Shown: positions 17,897-25,780 of the stretch, one piece after another
Layout: each line of letters opens with the position of its first letter
Position numbering within the stretch: the first letter of the stretch is position 1
Assembly: GCA_910587345.1 (NCBI GenBank)
Contig: CAJUKH010000038.1
Span: 62,001 to 126,000 of the forward strand
Source of the DNA: an uncultured Oscillospiraceae bacterium
GTDB taxonomy: Bacteria > Bacillota > Clostridia > Oscillospirales > Oscillospiraceae
Direction: 5' to 3'
Length of the DNA stretch: 64,000 bases
The notes under the pieces: model-generated
Told to the model about the DNA's origin: nothing
Seen by the model: the letters and a program-made list of their open reading frames with translations, nothing else
Databases searched by the model: none
Translations under genes and position numbers: made by a program

Positions 17897-18247
17897 ATGA
17901 AGGACAGAGTTTCGTTTGAGGGGATCGGTGAGGTGATGGCCACCTTCTACGCCGGAGAAGGGGTGAAAGGTGGACAGGTGGTGAAGCTGGGCGGAGACGG
18001 CGAGGTGATTCCCTGCGGCGCGGGGGAGCGGTTCTGCGGTTTGGCGGTAAGCGGGTCCGCCGGCTACGCCGGGGTGCAGGTGGCCGGGTTTGCCCAGGTG
18101 AAGTGCGGCGACGGCGCTGTGGCGGCGGGGTATGTGACGCTGACGGCCGACGGCAACGGCGGCGTGAAGAAGGCGGGGGCCGGGGACCAGGGGCAGGAGT
18201 ATCTGGTGGTGAGCGTGGACGACGGCTATGCCACCGTGCGGATGTGA
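17897..18247 (+). CDS. capsid decoration (cement) protein-like
   Basis: A 116-residue protein between the protease and the major capsid gene, the usual place for a head-decoration protein. The sequence is a run of short beta segments rich in Gly and Val (GVKGGQVVKLGGDGEVIPCGAGERFCGLAV), resembling DUF2190-like capsid cement proteins. The ATG at 17897 is chosen because AAAGGAGG stands 7 bases before it; the open frame begins 27 bases earlier. The role is inferred mainly from position and fold style. Confidence 0.68.
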   Translation: MKDRVSFEGIGEVMATFYAGEGVKGGQVVKLGGDGEVIPCGAGERFCGLAVSGSAGYAGVQVAGFAQVKCGDGAVAAGYVTLTADGNGGVKKAGAGDQGQEYLVVSVDDGYATVRM

Positions 18248-18263
18248 GAAAGGGAGGAATGGA

Positions 18264-19298
18264 ATGATGGGGTATCAGTTTGACAATCTGAAGCTGGACA
18301 AGGGAATGTACTCGGTGGCCGGGCAGAGCTTTACCGGCCTTTTGGAGAAGGAGGACCCTTCGGAGCGGTACAAGGGAACGGCGCTGGAGGGGCTGGACGC
18401 CTATCAGCGGCAGCTGAAGCGGTTTGACATCAAGGTCAAGGGGGCGGGGAGCGATGTGGTGGACAAGTTCTTCCAGTCGGCCCAGTCGGCGGTCCTCTTT
18501 CCCGAGTATGTGGCCCGGACGGTGCGGCAGGGCATGGAGGAGGCCGACCTGCTGCCTGCCATCACGGCGGCGGTGACCAGCATTGAGGGGATGGATTACC
18601 GGTCCATCACCTCGGTCCCCGATAAGAGCCGGAAGGAACTCAGGCGGGTGGAGGAGGGGGCCAACATCCCCCAGACCCAGATCCGGACCCAGGAGAATCT
18701 GGTGAAGCTCCACAAGCGGGGACGGATGCTGGCGGCCTCTTATGAGGCCATCCGGCACCAGAAGCTGGATCTGTTTTCCGTGGCACTGCGGCAGATCGGC
18801 GCCCACATCAGCCGGCAGCTGCTGGAGGACGCCATTGAGGTGCTGGAGAACGGGGACGGCAACGGCAACGCCGCAGGGAAGCTGGCGGTGGGGACCGCCC
18901 CCATCGGCGGGACGGCGGGGAGCCTTACTTACAGCGAGCTGGTGGATTTCTGGGCCCAGTTTGAGCCTTATGAGATGAATACCCTGCTGGTGAGCGGGGA
19001 TGTGCTGCTGAAGCTGCTGAAGATGGAGGAGTTGCAGAATCCTCTGACGGGGCTGAACTTTCAGGGCACCGGCAGGCTGACCACACCGCTGGGGGCCACG
19101 CTGCTGCGGACCTCGGCACTGGGGACGGGGAAGCTGATCGGGCTGGACAAGCGGTATGCGCTGGAGATGGTGAAGGCCGGGGATGTGCTGGTGGAGTATG
19201 ACAAACTCATCGACCGGCAGATGGAGCGGGTGGCCATTACGTCGGTGGCCGGATTTGCCAAGGTGTTCCGGGAGGCCAGTAAGGTGTTGACGGTGTAA
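18264..19298 (+). CDS. phage major capsid protein
   Basis: Predicted HK97-fold shell protein, 344 residues. Positional evidence is strong (after protease and decoration genes, before connectors). Internal features fit: a charged N-arm, FPEYVARTVRQGMEEADLLPAITAAVTSIEGMDYRSI, then KLHKRGRMLAASYEAIRHQKLDLFSVALRQIGAHISRQL and a C-terminal VEYDKLIDRQMERVAITSVAGFAKVF. The start at 18264 (ATGATG) follows AGGGAGG by 6 bases. The reading frame is intact, implying that shells could still assemble. Confidence 0.85.
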   Translation: MMGYQFDNLKLDKGMYSVAGQSFTGLLEKEDPSERYKGTALEGLDAYQRQLKRFDIKVKGAGSDVVDKFFQSAQSAVLFPEYVARTVRQGMEEADLLPAITAAVTSIEGMDYRSITSVPDKSRKELRRVEEGANIPQTQIRTQENLVKLHKRGRMLAASYEAIRHQKLDLFSVALRQIGAHISRQLLEDAIEVLENGDGNGNAAGKLAVGTAPIGGTAGSLTYSELVDFWAQFEPYEMNTLLVSGDVLLKLLKMEELQNPLTGLNFQGTGRLTTPLGATLLRTSALGTGKLIGLDKRYALEMVKAGDVLVEYDKLIDRQMERVAITSVAGFAKVFREASKVLTV

Positions 19299-19618
19299 GA
19301 AGGAAGGGCGGAGAGGCGGGCAGTGAGGGCGCTTGGACCGGAGCGGAGGCAAAATGAGGAAGGCGGCAGAGCCGCCGCATTTTGCCGGAGGCGGAGGGAA
19401 AGCGACTGAGGGGTCTGCCCGCCTCGCAGCCTGACAGAAAGGGCCGCCCGCTCCCCGAGCGAAGGAAGGCGCTGCAGGTGCGGCGGGGGGCTTTGGGGTG
19501 GGGCCGGTTTGACGGGGCCCACCCCGGCCTTTGGCCGGGGCTTTGTCGGGGCCGTTGTCTGCTGACGGGCGGCGAGGCCTTTTGGAAGGTGCGGAGATGA
19601 GAGATGGGAGGAGTGCGG
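19299..19618. other. gene-free gap in the phage operon
   Basis: About 320 GC-rich bases between the capsid and connector genes with no credible gene. A CCCCGGCC-TTT-GGCCGGGG hairpin at 19522-19540 lacks a T-run but could slow transcription or stabilise the abundant capsid message. Confidence 0.5.
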
Positions 19619-19963
19619 ATGCGGGATGAGGTTTTACGGTTGGCGGCGGCACTGGGGAAGGTGGAGGAGAGTGAGGAGCTTTCTCTGCTTTGCGGGGCGG
19701 CCGTGGAGGAACTGACCGGGATGCTGCGGCCGGGGGTGACACCGGAGGAGTGCGGAGAGGGGTTCTGTCTGGCGGCGGCCTGGATGGCGTTGGCCGGGTT
19801 GGCGGCCGGCGAGGAGGACGTGGAGAGCTTTACCGCCGGGGCGGTGACCATTCGGCAGGGGGATGGGGCGGCCCGGCGGAGGGCGCTGCGGATGCAGGCG
19901 AAGCAGGTGATGAAGCCCTGGCTGAAGGATGAGTGTTTTCTGTTTCGGGGGGTGCGGGGCTGA
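19619..19963 (+). CDS. phage head-tail connector protein
   Basis: Predicted adaptor ring below the portal, 114 residues and largely helical (VLRLAAALGKVEESEELSLLCGAAVEELTGML, then FCLAAAWMALAGLAAGEEDVESFTAG), resembling gp6-type connectors. Two possible starts exist; the ATG at 19619 follows GGGAGG by 7 bases. Its stop TGA shares bases with the ATG of the next gene, suggesting translational coupling. The family assignment rests on size, helix pattern and location. Confidence 0.65.
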   Translation: MRDEVLRLAAALGKVEESEELSLLCGAAVEELTGMLRPGVTPEECGEGFCLAAAWMALAGLAAGEEDVESFTAGAVTIRQGDGAARRRALRMQAKQVMKPWLKDECFLFRGVRG

Positions 19964-20271
19964 TGATGGAGAGGGCCTGGCAGACGGTTTTGGAGCGGTA
20001 TGGGCAGACGGTGGAGCTGGGGCGGGGGGAGGAAAGGCATACGGTGAAGGCCTTTTTCCAGCCTGTGGAGGAGAAGCGGCCCGGGGCCGAGCCTACCCCT
20101 TTGGGGGTGGCCCCCCGGGGGAAGTATCTCTATCTGGGACCGGCGGAGGAGACGCTGGAGGGGGTGGAGGAACTGCATTGGAAGGGGCGGGCCTTTGTGC
20201 CCCTAAGGCAAAGGGAGATGGAGCTGGGGGACCGGATGGTCTACCGGTGGGGGCTTTTTGCGGAGAGGTAG
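19963..20271 (+). CDS. phage neck / head-closure protein
   Basis: A 102-residue protein starting on the A of the preceding stop (TGATG overlap). It is beta-rich (TVELGRGEERHTVKAFFQPVEE, KYLYLGPAEE, FVPLRQREMELGDRMVYRWGLF), resembling the head-completion proteins that plug the portal or receive the tail. The function is inferred from order: connector, closure, tail completion, sheath. Confidence 0.58.
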   Translation: MMERAWQTVLERYGQTVELGRGEERHTVKAFFQPVEEKRPGAEPTPLGVAPRGKYLYLGPAEETLEGVEELHWKGRAFVPLRQREMELGDRMVYRWGLFAER

Positions 20272-20321
20272 GAAAAGGGCGGGGTGCCCTGCGTTGGAGA
20301 ACGGGGAAATGAGGTGAGAGG

Positions 20322-20816
20322 GTGCAGGGAGTTTGTGAGTTGGGAGAGACTTTGGCGGCGCATCTGAAGGAGAGAGGGCTGCAGGCGGTGACAGCCTGGA
20401 CCCCGGAGCGGAGGACGGCGCCGGAGGAGGCGGTGGCGGCGGTGTCGCTGCGGGGGATGAAGAGCGGGCCGCCGGGGTTTCAGGATTATCTGGGAGAGTG
20501 GTACGACAAGGAGAAGGGGCGCTGGGTGGAGCGGTATGGGAAACGGGTGGAGCTGGTTTTTGGACTGGATATCCACGCTGTCAGCGCCCGGAAGGCCCGG
20601 GAGGGCCTTGACAGGATGAGCCTGATCCTGGGAGAGAGCGGGCCGGTGGGAATGGGGCCGGTGGAGCTTACCGTGGGGGAGCTTGACTATGAGGAGAAGG
20701 ACCGGGGGTATGTCTGCCCGGTGGAAGGGCGGTTCCCGGCATGGTTGGTATGGACGGGGGAGGAGACCGAGGCCTCCTTCCTGGGATTTGAAGTGAGAGG
20801 AGAGAGGGAGATATGA
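20322..20816 (+). CDS. phage tail completion protein (minor tail, XkdI-region)
   Basis: A 164-residue protein preceding the sheath gene, with a GTG start at 20322 preceded by GAGG at 7 bases. The N-terminal helix LGETLAAHLKERGLQAVTAW is followed by beta segments and a mid-protein VELVFGLDIHAVSARKAREGLDRMSLIL. Proteins at this place in contractile phages terminate the tail tube or join it to the neck. Its last codons overlap the sheath start by 4 bases (ATGA). No catalytic motif is seen. Confidence 0.55.
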   Translation: MQGVCELGETLAAHLKERGLQAVTAWTPERRTAPEEAVAAVSLRGMKSGPPGFQDYLGEWYDKEKGRWVERYGKRVELVFGLDIHAVSARKAREGLDRMSLILGESGPVGMGPVELTVGELDYEEKDRGYVCPVEGRFPAWLVWTGEETEASFLGFEVRGEREI

Positions 20817-21835
20817 AAGTAACGGAGCATCAGCGGCCGGGAGTTTACTCGGTCTATGAGGCCTCTAACCTGGTGAGCGGACGAAGCGGGGGAAGAGGGG
20901 CCGGTGTGGTGGCGGTGAATGGCAAGGGCGCCGCCGGTAAGGTGGTGACGGTGAGCAGCCGGGAACAGGCGGCGGAGACCTTTGGGACAGAGGGGAAGAT
21001 GGCCGCACTGGTGGGGCTGCTGCTGGAAAATGGGGCGATACGGGTCCACGCCGTGGCGGTGGCGGACCCGGAGGGATACGCCGCCGGCTTTCAGGCGCTG
21101 GAGACGGTGGAGGATGTGGCCGTGGTGGTATGCGACAGTGACACGCTGACGGTACAGCAGGGGCTTCGGGACAGTGTGAAGAGGGCATCGGAGAGCCGCA
21201 GGGAGCGGCTGGCGGTGGTATTCGGCGGAGAGGGGGAAACCGCGCAGGCACTGGTGGAGCGGGCTGCGGGTCTGAACAGCGAGCGGGTGGTGCTGGTGGG
21301 TCCCGGCGGGGCCGAAGCCGCGGCGGCGGTGGCGGGGGTGCTGGCCGGGGAGAGTGACCCGGCGGTGCCCCTGGGAGGCGCTTCCCTTACGGGAGTGCCC
21401 CCGGTGGAGGGGCAGTGGAGCGACGGGGAGATGGACACCCTGATCCTGGGGGGAGTGACCCCGCTGGAGACCCTGGCGGGGACGGTGAGCGTGGTGCGGG
21501 GGGTGACAACCCGGACCACTACGGGGTCCGCCCCCGACGGGACGTGGCGGGAGCTGAGCGCCATCCGGGTGGTGGACCGGGTGATCCCCGACCTGCGGGA
21601 CGCTTTGCGGGCCAGATTCAGCCGGGCGAAGAACACCCCTCAGGGCCGGGAGGCCATCCGCAGTCAGGTGATCGTGGAGCTGGAGCGGGAGAAAAGTCTG
21701 GAAATCATTACAGGGTATGACAATGTGGCGGTACGGGAGCTGGAGGACAATCCCACGGTGTGTCTGGTGGAGTTTCGCTTCAGTGTGGCCCACGGGCTGA
21801 ACCAGATCTGGCTGGTGGCGGATATCACCGTATGA
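20813..21835 (+). CDS. contractile tail sheath protein (XkdK-like)
   Basis: Subunit of the contractile outer tail sheath, 340 residues. The N-terminus RPGVYSVYEA matches the sheath consensus (RPG-[VI]-Y). The middle has a Rossmann-like VAVVVCDSDTLTVQQGLRDSV region, and the C-terminus REAIRSQVIVELEREKSLEIITGYDNVAVRELEDNPTVCLVEFRFSVAHGLNQIWLVADITV is the handshake domain typical of XkdK proteins. It is shorter than many phage sheaths (400 or more), which fits PBSX-type elements. It overlaps the upstream gene by 4 bases. Confidence 0.88.
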   Translation: MKVTEHQRPGVYSVYEASNLVSGRSGGRGAGVVAVNGKGAAGKVVTVSSREQAAETFGTEGKMAALVGLLLENGAIRVHAVAVADPEGYAAGFQALETVEDVAVVVCDSDTLTVQQGLRDSVKRASESRRERLAVVFGGEGETAQALVERAAGLNSERVVLVGPGGAEAAAAVAGVLAGESDPAVPLGGASLTGVPPVEGQWSDGEMDTLILGGVTPLETLAGTVSVVRGVTTRTTTGSAPDGTWRELSAIRVVDRVIPDLRDALRARFSRAKNTPQGREAIRSQVIVELEREKSLEIITGYDNVAVRELEDNPTVCLVEFRFSVAHGLNQIWLVADITV

Positions 21836-21910
21836 GAGAAAAGGGTGGGGACGAGAGAGAAGGTCCGGGCGGTTTTGACGCCGGGGCATGAGATTTGAGG
21901 AGGGAGAAAT

Positions 21911-22303
21911 ATGATCGCAGCACAGTTTCCGACCAGTGCGGATATCTATTTGGAGCTGAACGGAAAGAAGCTGGCGGTGGTACAGGGCTATTCGGCCCAG
22001 ACCACCAAGACAAGCTCGGTGGTGGAGGCCTTTGGAGAGAGTGAGCCGGTGGCCACCATCCCCGGGCCAAAGCAGCACACGCTGGTGCTGACGCGGCTTT
22101 ACGCCACTCAGGAGGCGGCCCGGGAGGGGATGAACTTCCACGATTTGGAGGATTTTAATCTGGTCATCTGTAAGCCGGACCGGCGGGTCATTTATTCCGG
22201 GTGTCAGTGGGAGAGCCTGAGTGAGACGGGGAAGCTGGGAGATATGGTGTTGGAGAAAGTGACCATTGTGGCGGCACGGCGGGTGGAGACCGCCCTGACA
22301 TGA
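21911..22303 (+). CDS. phage tail tube protein (XkdM-like)
   Basis: Inner tube subunit for a contractile tail, 130 residues. It has the beta-rich pattern of the family: SADIYLELNGKKLAVVQGYSAQTTKTSSVVEAFGESEPVATIPGPKQHTLVLTRLY, ending in VLEKVTIVAARR. A GGAGG box lies just before the ATG. The gene follows the sheath by 75 bases and overlaps the chaperone gene by 4 bases, the normal sheath-tube-chaperone order. Confidence 0.82.
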   Translation: MIAAQFPTSADIYLELNGKKLAVVQGYSAQTTKTSSVVEAFGESEPVATIPGPKQHTLVLTRLYATQEAAREGMNFHDLEDFNLVICKPDRRVIYSGCQWESLSETGKLGDMVLEKVTIVAARRVETALT

Positions 22304-22725
22304 TGGGCGGGCTGCTGGAATTGCCCCGGGAGAGAGGGTTGGGAGAGGGATGGAGCCTGCGGCTTCTGACCGCCCGGGAGGAGATGGAGTGCAGGCGGGA
22401 AGGGCTGGAGCTGGCGGCGGAGGAGGGGGAGGGCCAGGAGGCCCTTTGCGCAAATGCCTGTCTGGTGGCCCGGGCCCTTCGGCGGCGGGGAAAGGCCGTG
22501 TTTGGCTCCGGTCGTGAGGTGCTGGAGAGGCTGACGGCGGGACAGATCGCCCGTCTGGCCGGGCAGTGGGGGGAGTTTGACCGGGAATGTGACCCGGGTC
22601 CCTGGGAGGAGAAGGCGGTGGACGAGGCAAAAAAAGGCTGGAGCGCACGCCTTATGAGCGCCTTCAGTGGCGTGTGCTCAAAAGTTTTGGCGCTCTTCCG
22701 ACGGAGGAGAGGGCGAAGGCCATGA
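22300..22725 (+). CDS. tail assembly chaperone, unshifted product (XkdN-like)
   Basis: The 141-residue zero-frame form of the tail assembly chaperone. The helical N-domain (LLTAREEMECRREGLELAAEEGEGQEALCANACLVARAL...) matches the group. Its last 29 residues after the AAAAAAA slip site (GWSARLMSAFSGVCSKVLALFRRRRGRRP) are basic and unlike the family, and they overlap the in-frame continuation found in the -1 frame. It starts on an ATGA overlap with the tube gene. Confidence 0.8.
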   Translation: MMGGLLELPRERGLGEGWSLRLLTAREEMECRREGLELAAEEGEGQEALCANACLVARALRRRGKAVFGSGREVLERLTAGQIARLAGQWGEFDRECDPGPWEEKAVDEAKKGWSARLMSAFSGVCSKVLALFRRRRGRRP

Positions 22726-22922
22726 CCCATCGGGATTACCTGTGGTGTGCCGTGAATCTGGTGCTGGACGGGGAGGAGGAATTGAGCCGGCTGTGTCCTG
22801 CCTGCCGGGCGGAGGCCGAGTCGGGGCGGTGCCCCGTCTGCGGTGGGGCGGTGGAGGACCGGGGGGTCAATGAGGGGTTCGATATGGAGCGGTTTTTAGC
22901 CTTGGGGGGTGAGGGGTCGTGA
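22300..22922 (+). CDS. tail assembly chaperone, -1 frameshift fusion product
   Basis: Predicted 207-residue fusion made when ribosomes slip back one base at the A-run 22629-22635 (zero-frame A-AAA-AAA). After residue 112 it continues as RLERTPYERLQWRVLKSFG, then ALPTEERAKAMTHRDYLWCAVNLVLDGEEEL. It ends with a Cys-rich segment CPACRAEAESGRCPVCGG that looks like a four-cysteine zinc knuckle. This is analogous to lambda G/GT, where both short and extended chaperones are needed. The -1 frame starts well before its first ATG (22674), so the extension is not an independent gene. A sequencing indel is the alternative. Confidence 0.75.
22629..22679 (+). promoter_or_regulatory. programmed -1 ribosomal frameshift signal
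   Basis: A heptamer of A residues (22629-22635) is read A-AAA-AAA in the zero frame. A 5-base spacer follows, then an 11-base-pair stem with arms GAGCGCACGCC (22641-22651) and GGCGTGTGCTC (22669-22679), with one G-U pair and a 17-base loop. Slippery site, spacer and stimulatory stem match the standard layout. Confidence 0.78.
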
Positions 22923-23512
22923 TCGATTATTTGGCACGGGCCATGGAGCAGGAGGAGGCCCGGGACAGGACGGAGGAAATGGAGGGGGAACTTCCTTTTT
23001 CTGAAGGTGTTGGGAAGGGAAAGATGGCACTGGGGGACCGTTTCTCCGGAAAAGAGGCCCCCCGGCTTCCCCGGGAAGCACCGGAGGGGGAGGGGGTCGA
23101 TCCGCTCCCCCTTCGGCATTCCCCCTTCAACCACCGGGGGAGGGGGACGGCGGTCCCTGCTGACTTGGACCCTGGTCCGGGTATTCCCGTAGACAGGTTA
23201 TCTGCCCCAATAGGTCACTTTGCTGCGCCGAGCGGGGGCGGCATGGAGACCGATTTGAAAAGGCAGGACCCGGACCCGGGGGCCGAAGGGCGGGGTCAGG
23301 GGCTTAGAACGGTTGGGATAGAGATGCCCTTGCTGGCTGCGGTGCGGCGGGCGGAGGAGGGGGCCTCCTTTGTGCAAAGTCGGCAGCGGGCTTTCAGGGT
23401 GACCTTGCCGGAGGCGGGGGAAAGAGAGGCCGGCGGGCTTACCATAGAGGGAATGGACCGGGCGGTGGAGCGGGACGCCCGGCGGTACGACGGGGGATTT
23501 TCCCTGTATTGA
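22919..23512 (+). CDS. hypothetical protein in the tape-measure position
   Basis: A 197-residue protein beginning at GTG on a GTGA overlap with the frameshifted chaperone, where a tape measure is normally encoded. It lacks the long helices and hydrophobic segments of tape measures. A charged N-terminal helix (IDYLARAMEQEEARDRTEEMEGE) leads into a Pro/Gly/Arg-rich middle (about 45-120). The C-terminal part contains VRRAEEGASFVQSRQRAFRV and ends VERDARRYDGGFSLY. It may be a very short or remnant length-determinant, or a different assembly factor. Not recognised. Confidence 0.6.
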   Translation: MIDYLARAMEQEEARDRTEEMEGELPFSEGVGKGKMALGDRFSGKEAPRLPREAPEGEGVDPLPLRHSPFNHRGRGTAVPADLDPGPGIPVDRLSAPIGHFAAPSGGGMETDLKRQDPDPGAEGRGQGLRTVGIEMPLLAAVRRAEEGASFVQSRQRAFRVTLPEAGEREAGGLTIEGMDRAVERDARRYDGGFSLY

Positions 23513-23528
23513 GGAAGGAGGGAGCCAT

Positions 23529-24098
23529 ATGGAGCTGGCGCCCATGCGGTATAAGGATTTTGTATGGCCCCACAACCCCAGGACCTATACCATCGAATAC
23601 CGGCGGGCCATGGGGGAGCACAAGGTGCCCTTTGGCCGGTACCACTTGCAGGATCTGGGGCCTTGCAAGCGGGTGATGAAGGGGGAAGGGGAGTTTGTGG
23701 GGCCGAAGGCCTATGAGCAGTTCAAGGAGTTGGCAAGCGTGTTTTACGCCGATGGGCCGGGGGTGCTGATCCATCCGGTGTGGCAGGCGGCCAATGTCTA
23801 TTTTGTGGAGTTGGCTCTGGCCCAGGAGCCGAGGCGGGAGTATGTGCGGTACACCTTTACTTTCTGGGAGGGGTATGACGGGTATCAGGCCTATGCAAGA
23901 CAGATGGAGACAGGGGCGGCCCGGCCTGCGGACCGTTCCGGGGAAACGGAAGCGGTGTGGCACACGGTGGTGAAGGGGGAGAACCTGTGGCAGATCGCCA
24001 GGGCGTACGGAGAGGCGCCGGAAAGGGTGATCGGACTGAACCCCCAGCTGAAAAATCCCAGCCTTATCTATCCGGGAGAGAGGGTGCGGGTGAAATGA
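23529..24098 (+). CDS. LysM-domain phage tail protein (XkdP-like)
   Basis: A 189-residue protein with an N-terminal region of XkdP type (MRYKDFVWPHNPRTYTIEYRRAMGEHKVPFG) and a C-terminal LysM module: WHTVVKGENLWQIARAYGEAPERVIGLNPQLKNPSLIYPGERVRVK. In PBSX-type tails this protein lies near the tube-baseplate junction, where LysM may bind peptidoglycan or structural partners. GGAGG precedes its ATG, and its stop overlaps the next start. The N-terminal block is intact. Confidence 0.85.
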   Translation: MELAPMRYKDFVWPHNPRTYTIEYRRAMGEHKVPFGRYHLQDLGPCKRVMKGEGEFVGPKAYEQFKELASVFYADGPGVLIHPVWQAANVYFVELALAQEPRREYVRYTFTFWEGYDGYQAYARQMETGAARPADRSGETEAVWHTVVKGENLWQIARAYGEAPERVIGLNPQLKNPSLIYPGERVRVK

Positions 24099-25030
24099 TG
24101 ACGGGGTACTTACTGACGGCGGATGGGCGGCGGGTGGAGCTGCCCCCTTTTTCTGCCTGGGAGCTGCGGCGGACGGGGGGCGTGCCCTGTGACAGCTTTG
24201 AGGGGAGTTGTCCGTGGGAGGGGGGCGTGGAGCCGCTGCTGGCCCAGGCCAGCCGGGTAATTTTGGAGGAGGAGGGCGCACGGCGGTTTACCGGGGTGCT
24301 GGATGAGTATGAGCTTTCCTGGGGAGAGAAGGGAGGAAGGCTCACCCTGTCGGGCCGGGGGCTGGCGGCGCTGCTGCTGGACAATGAGGCGGTGGGGCAG
24401 GATTATCAGGTGGCCACTTTGGCGGATATTCTGCGAGACCATGTGGAGCCTTACGGCATACCCGTCGGGAGAGCGGGGAGTTTGCCCGCCGTGCCTGGGT
24501 TTTCGGTGGCCAGCGGGGCCAGCGAGTGGCAGGTGGTGAACAGTTTTGCCCACTACCATGCCGGGGTACGGCCTCGGTTTGACGCCTGGGGAAGCCTGAC
24601 CATCGACCCGGGGGCGGCGGGGCGGCTTTTGACGGTGGATGACCGGACGGGGGTCACGGAGGTGGTATGGAGGGACAGGCGGTATGGGGTCTGTTCTGAG
24701 ATACTGCTGTGGGACAGGAAGGCGGGGGTCTCCCACCGGGTGGTGAACGACGGGTTTGCCCGGCAGGGAGGACGCCGGCGGAAGGTGATGGTGCTGCCGG
24801 GGAAGGGGGGCTTTGAGGCCGCCCGGTACTCGGGGCAGTTTCAGCTGGACCGGTCGGCGGAGGAGCGGCAGCGGGTGGAGCTGACGGTGCCGGGAAGCTA
24901 TTTCTGCGAGCCGGGGGACCGGCTTTCGGTATGTCTGACACGGCCGGCAATGCAGGGGACCTGGGAGGTGCTGGAGACCCAGACTGTGATGGACGGGAAG
25001 GGATGCCGGGTGAAGGTGACTCTGGGATGA
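24095..25030 (+). CDS. baseplate hub protein (XkdQ / late control D-like)
   Basis: A 311-residue protein overlapping the LysM gene (AAATGATG). The order after XkdP and the beta-rich composition (TGVLDEYELSWGEKGGRLTLSGRGLAALLLDNE, then SASEWQVV-like and FDAWGSLTIDPGAAGRLLTVDD segments) match XkdQ/gpD hub proteins, which join tube to spike. A C-terminal VELTVPGSYFCEPGDRLSVCLTRPAMQGTWEVLET segment fits a hub barrel. Hub lysozyme domains known in other phages are not visible. Confidence 0.75.
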   Translation: MMTGYLLTADGRRVELPPFSAWELRRTGGVPCDSFEGSCPWEGGVEPLLAQASRVILEEEGARRFTGVLDEYELSWGEKGGRLTLSGRGLAALLLDNEAVGQDYQVATLADILRDHVEPYGIPVGRAGSLPAVPGFSVASGASEWQVVNSFAHYHAGVRPRFDAWGSLTIDPGAAGRLLTVDDRTGVTEVVWRDRRYGVCSEILLWDRKAGVSHRVVNDGFARQGGRRRKVMVLPGKGGFEAARYSGQFQLDRSAEERQRVELTVPGSYFCEPGDRLSVCLTRPAMQGTWEVLETQTVMDGKGCRVKVTLG

Positions 25031-25052
25031 GAGGAAAAGAGGAGGAGAAGGG

Positions 25053-25430
25053 ATGTTTTTGGCAAGACGAGGGGAGGACGGCCGGCGGGGTGCGGCCGCA
25101 ATGACGGGAGAGGTGACGGTGCCCGGCGGCGTTTGGATGGAGGGGGAACGCCGGGGGGCGGCGGTGTACGCCCCCGGAGGGTATCACTGGGTCCCGGCCC
25201 GTGGGGAGCGGGTGTTGGTGCTGAAGGCGGGAGAGAGCGGGGAGGAGCCATGCGTGATGGGGCGGGTCCCGGAGGAGCGGGGGCTGCGGCCCGGAGAGGT
25301 GCTGATCAGCACGGGAAAGGCGGAGATCAGGCTGGGGCTGGACGGCTGCATTGACGTGACGGGCACTTTTCGGGTGAACGGTACGGTGGTGGGGCCGCTG
25401 CCAAAGCGGGATGATGAGGAGGACGGATGA
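25053..25430 (+). CDS. baseplate spike / gpV-like protein
   Basis: A 125-residue beta-rich protein (RRGAAVYAPGGYHWVPARGERVLVLKAG, then EVLISTGKAEIRLGLDGCIDVTGTFRVNGTVV). This combines an OB-like N-part with a C-terminal repeat strand pattern like the tail-spike (gpV) proteins that tip the tube. It lies between the hub and gp25-like genes, where XkdR or gpV is encoded in related elements. It overlaps the next gene by 4 bases. Confidence 0.62.
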   Translation: MFLARRGEDGRRGAAAMTGEVTVPGGVWMEGERRGAAVYAPGGYHWVPARGERVLVLKAGESGEEPCVMGRVPEERGLRPGEVLISTGKAEIRLGLDGCIDVTGTFRVNGTVVGPLPKRDDEEDG

Positions 25431-25780
25431 TGGCGCTGGTGCTGCGGGAGGGGGACTATGTCCCCGATGGCCGGGGCGGTTTCCGGTCGGCAGAAGGCGG
25501 GCAGGAGGTCCTGGAACGGGTTTTGTGGAAGCTGACGGTGCGGCGGGGGAGTTTTCCCTTTTTGCCGGAGCTGGGGAGCAGGCTGCATCTGCTGGGGCGG
25601 GCTTCGACAAGGCAGAGGGAGGCCCTGGCGGGGCAGTATGTGGCCGAGGCCCTGGCGGATGAGGATGTGGCGGTGACCGGGGTGGAACTGGACCGGGAGG
25701 GGGAAGGACGCCTTCTGGTCCATCTGTTGTGGCAGGGACAGGAGATGACGGCGGCGGTGACGGTAGGAGGGACGGAATGA
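25427..25780 (+). CDS. baseplate wedge protein (gp25/gpW-like, XkdS)
   Basis: A 117-residue protein. Features matching the T4 gp25/P2 gpW group are the central VLERVLWKLTVRRGSFPFLPELGSRLHLLGRA, the PFLPELGS loop and a C-terminal strand pair. These proteins nucleate sheath assembly on the baseplate. Both ends overlap neighbours (ATGA), so the baseplate genes are probably translated together. Confidence 0.75.
   Translation: MMALVLREGDYVPDGRGGFRSAEGGQEVLERVLWKLTVRRGSFPFLPELGSRLHLLGRASTRQREALAGQYVAEALADEDVAVTGVELDREGEGRLLVHLLWQGQEMTAAVTVGGTE

Noticed and set aside
22674..22922. Independent 82-residue gene after the tail chaperone
   Set aside because: Family-like sequence in that frame begins 13 codons before its first ATG, at the slippery run, so it is better read as a frameshift extension.
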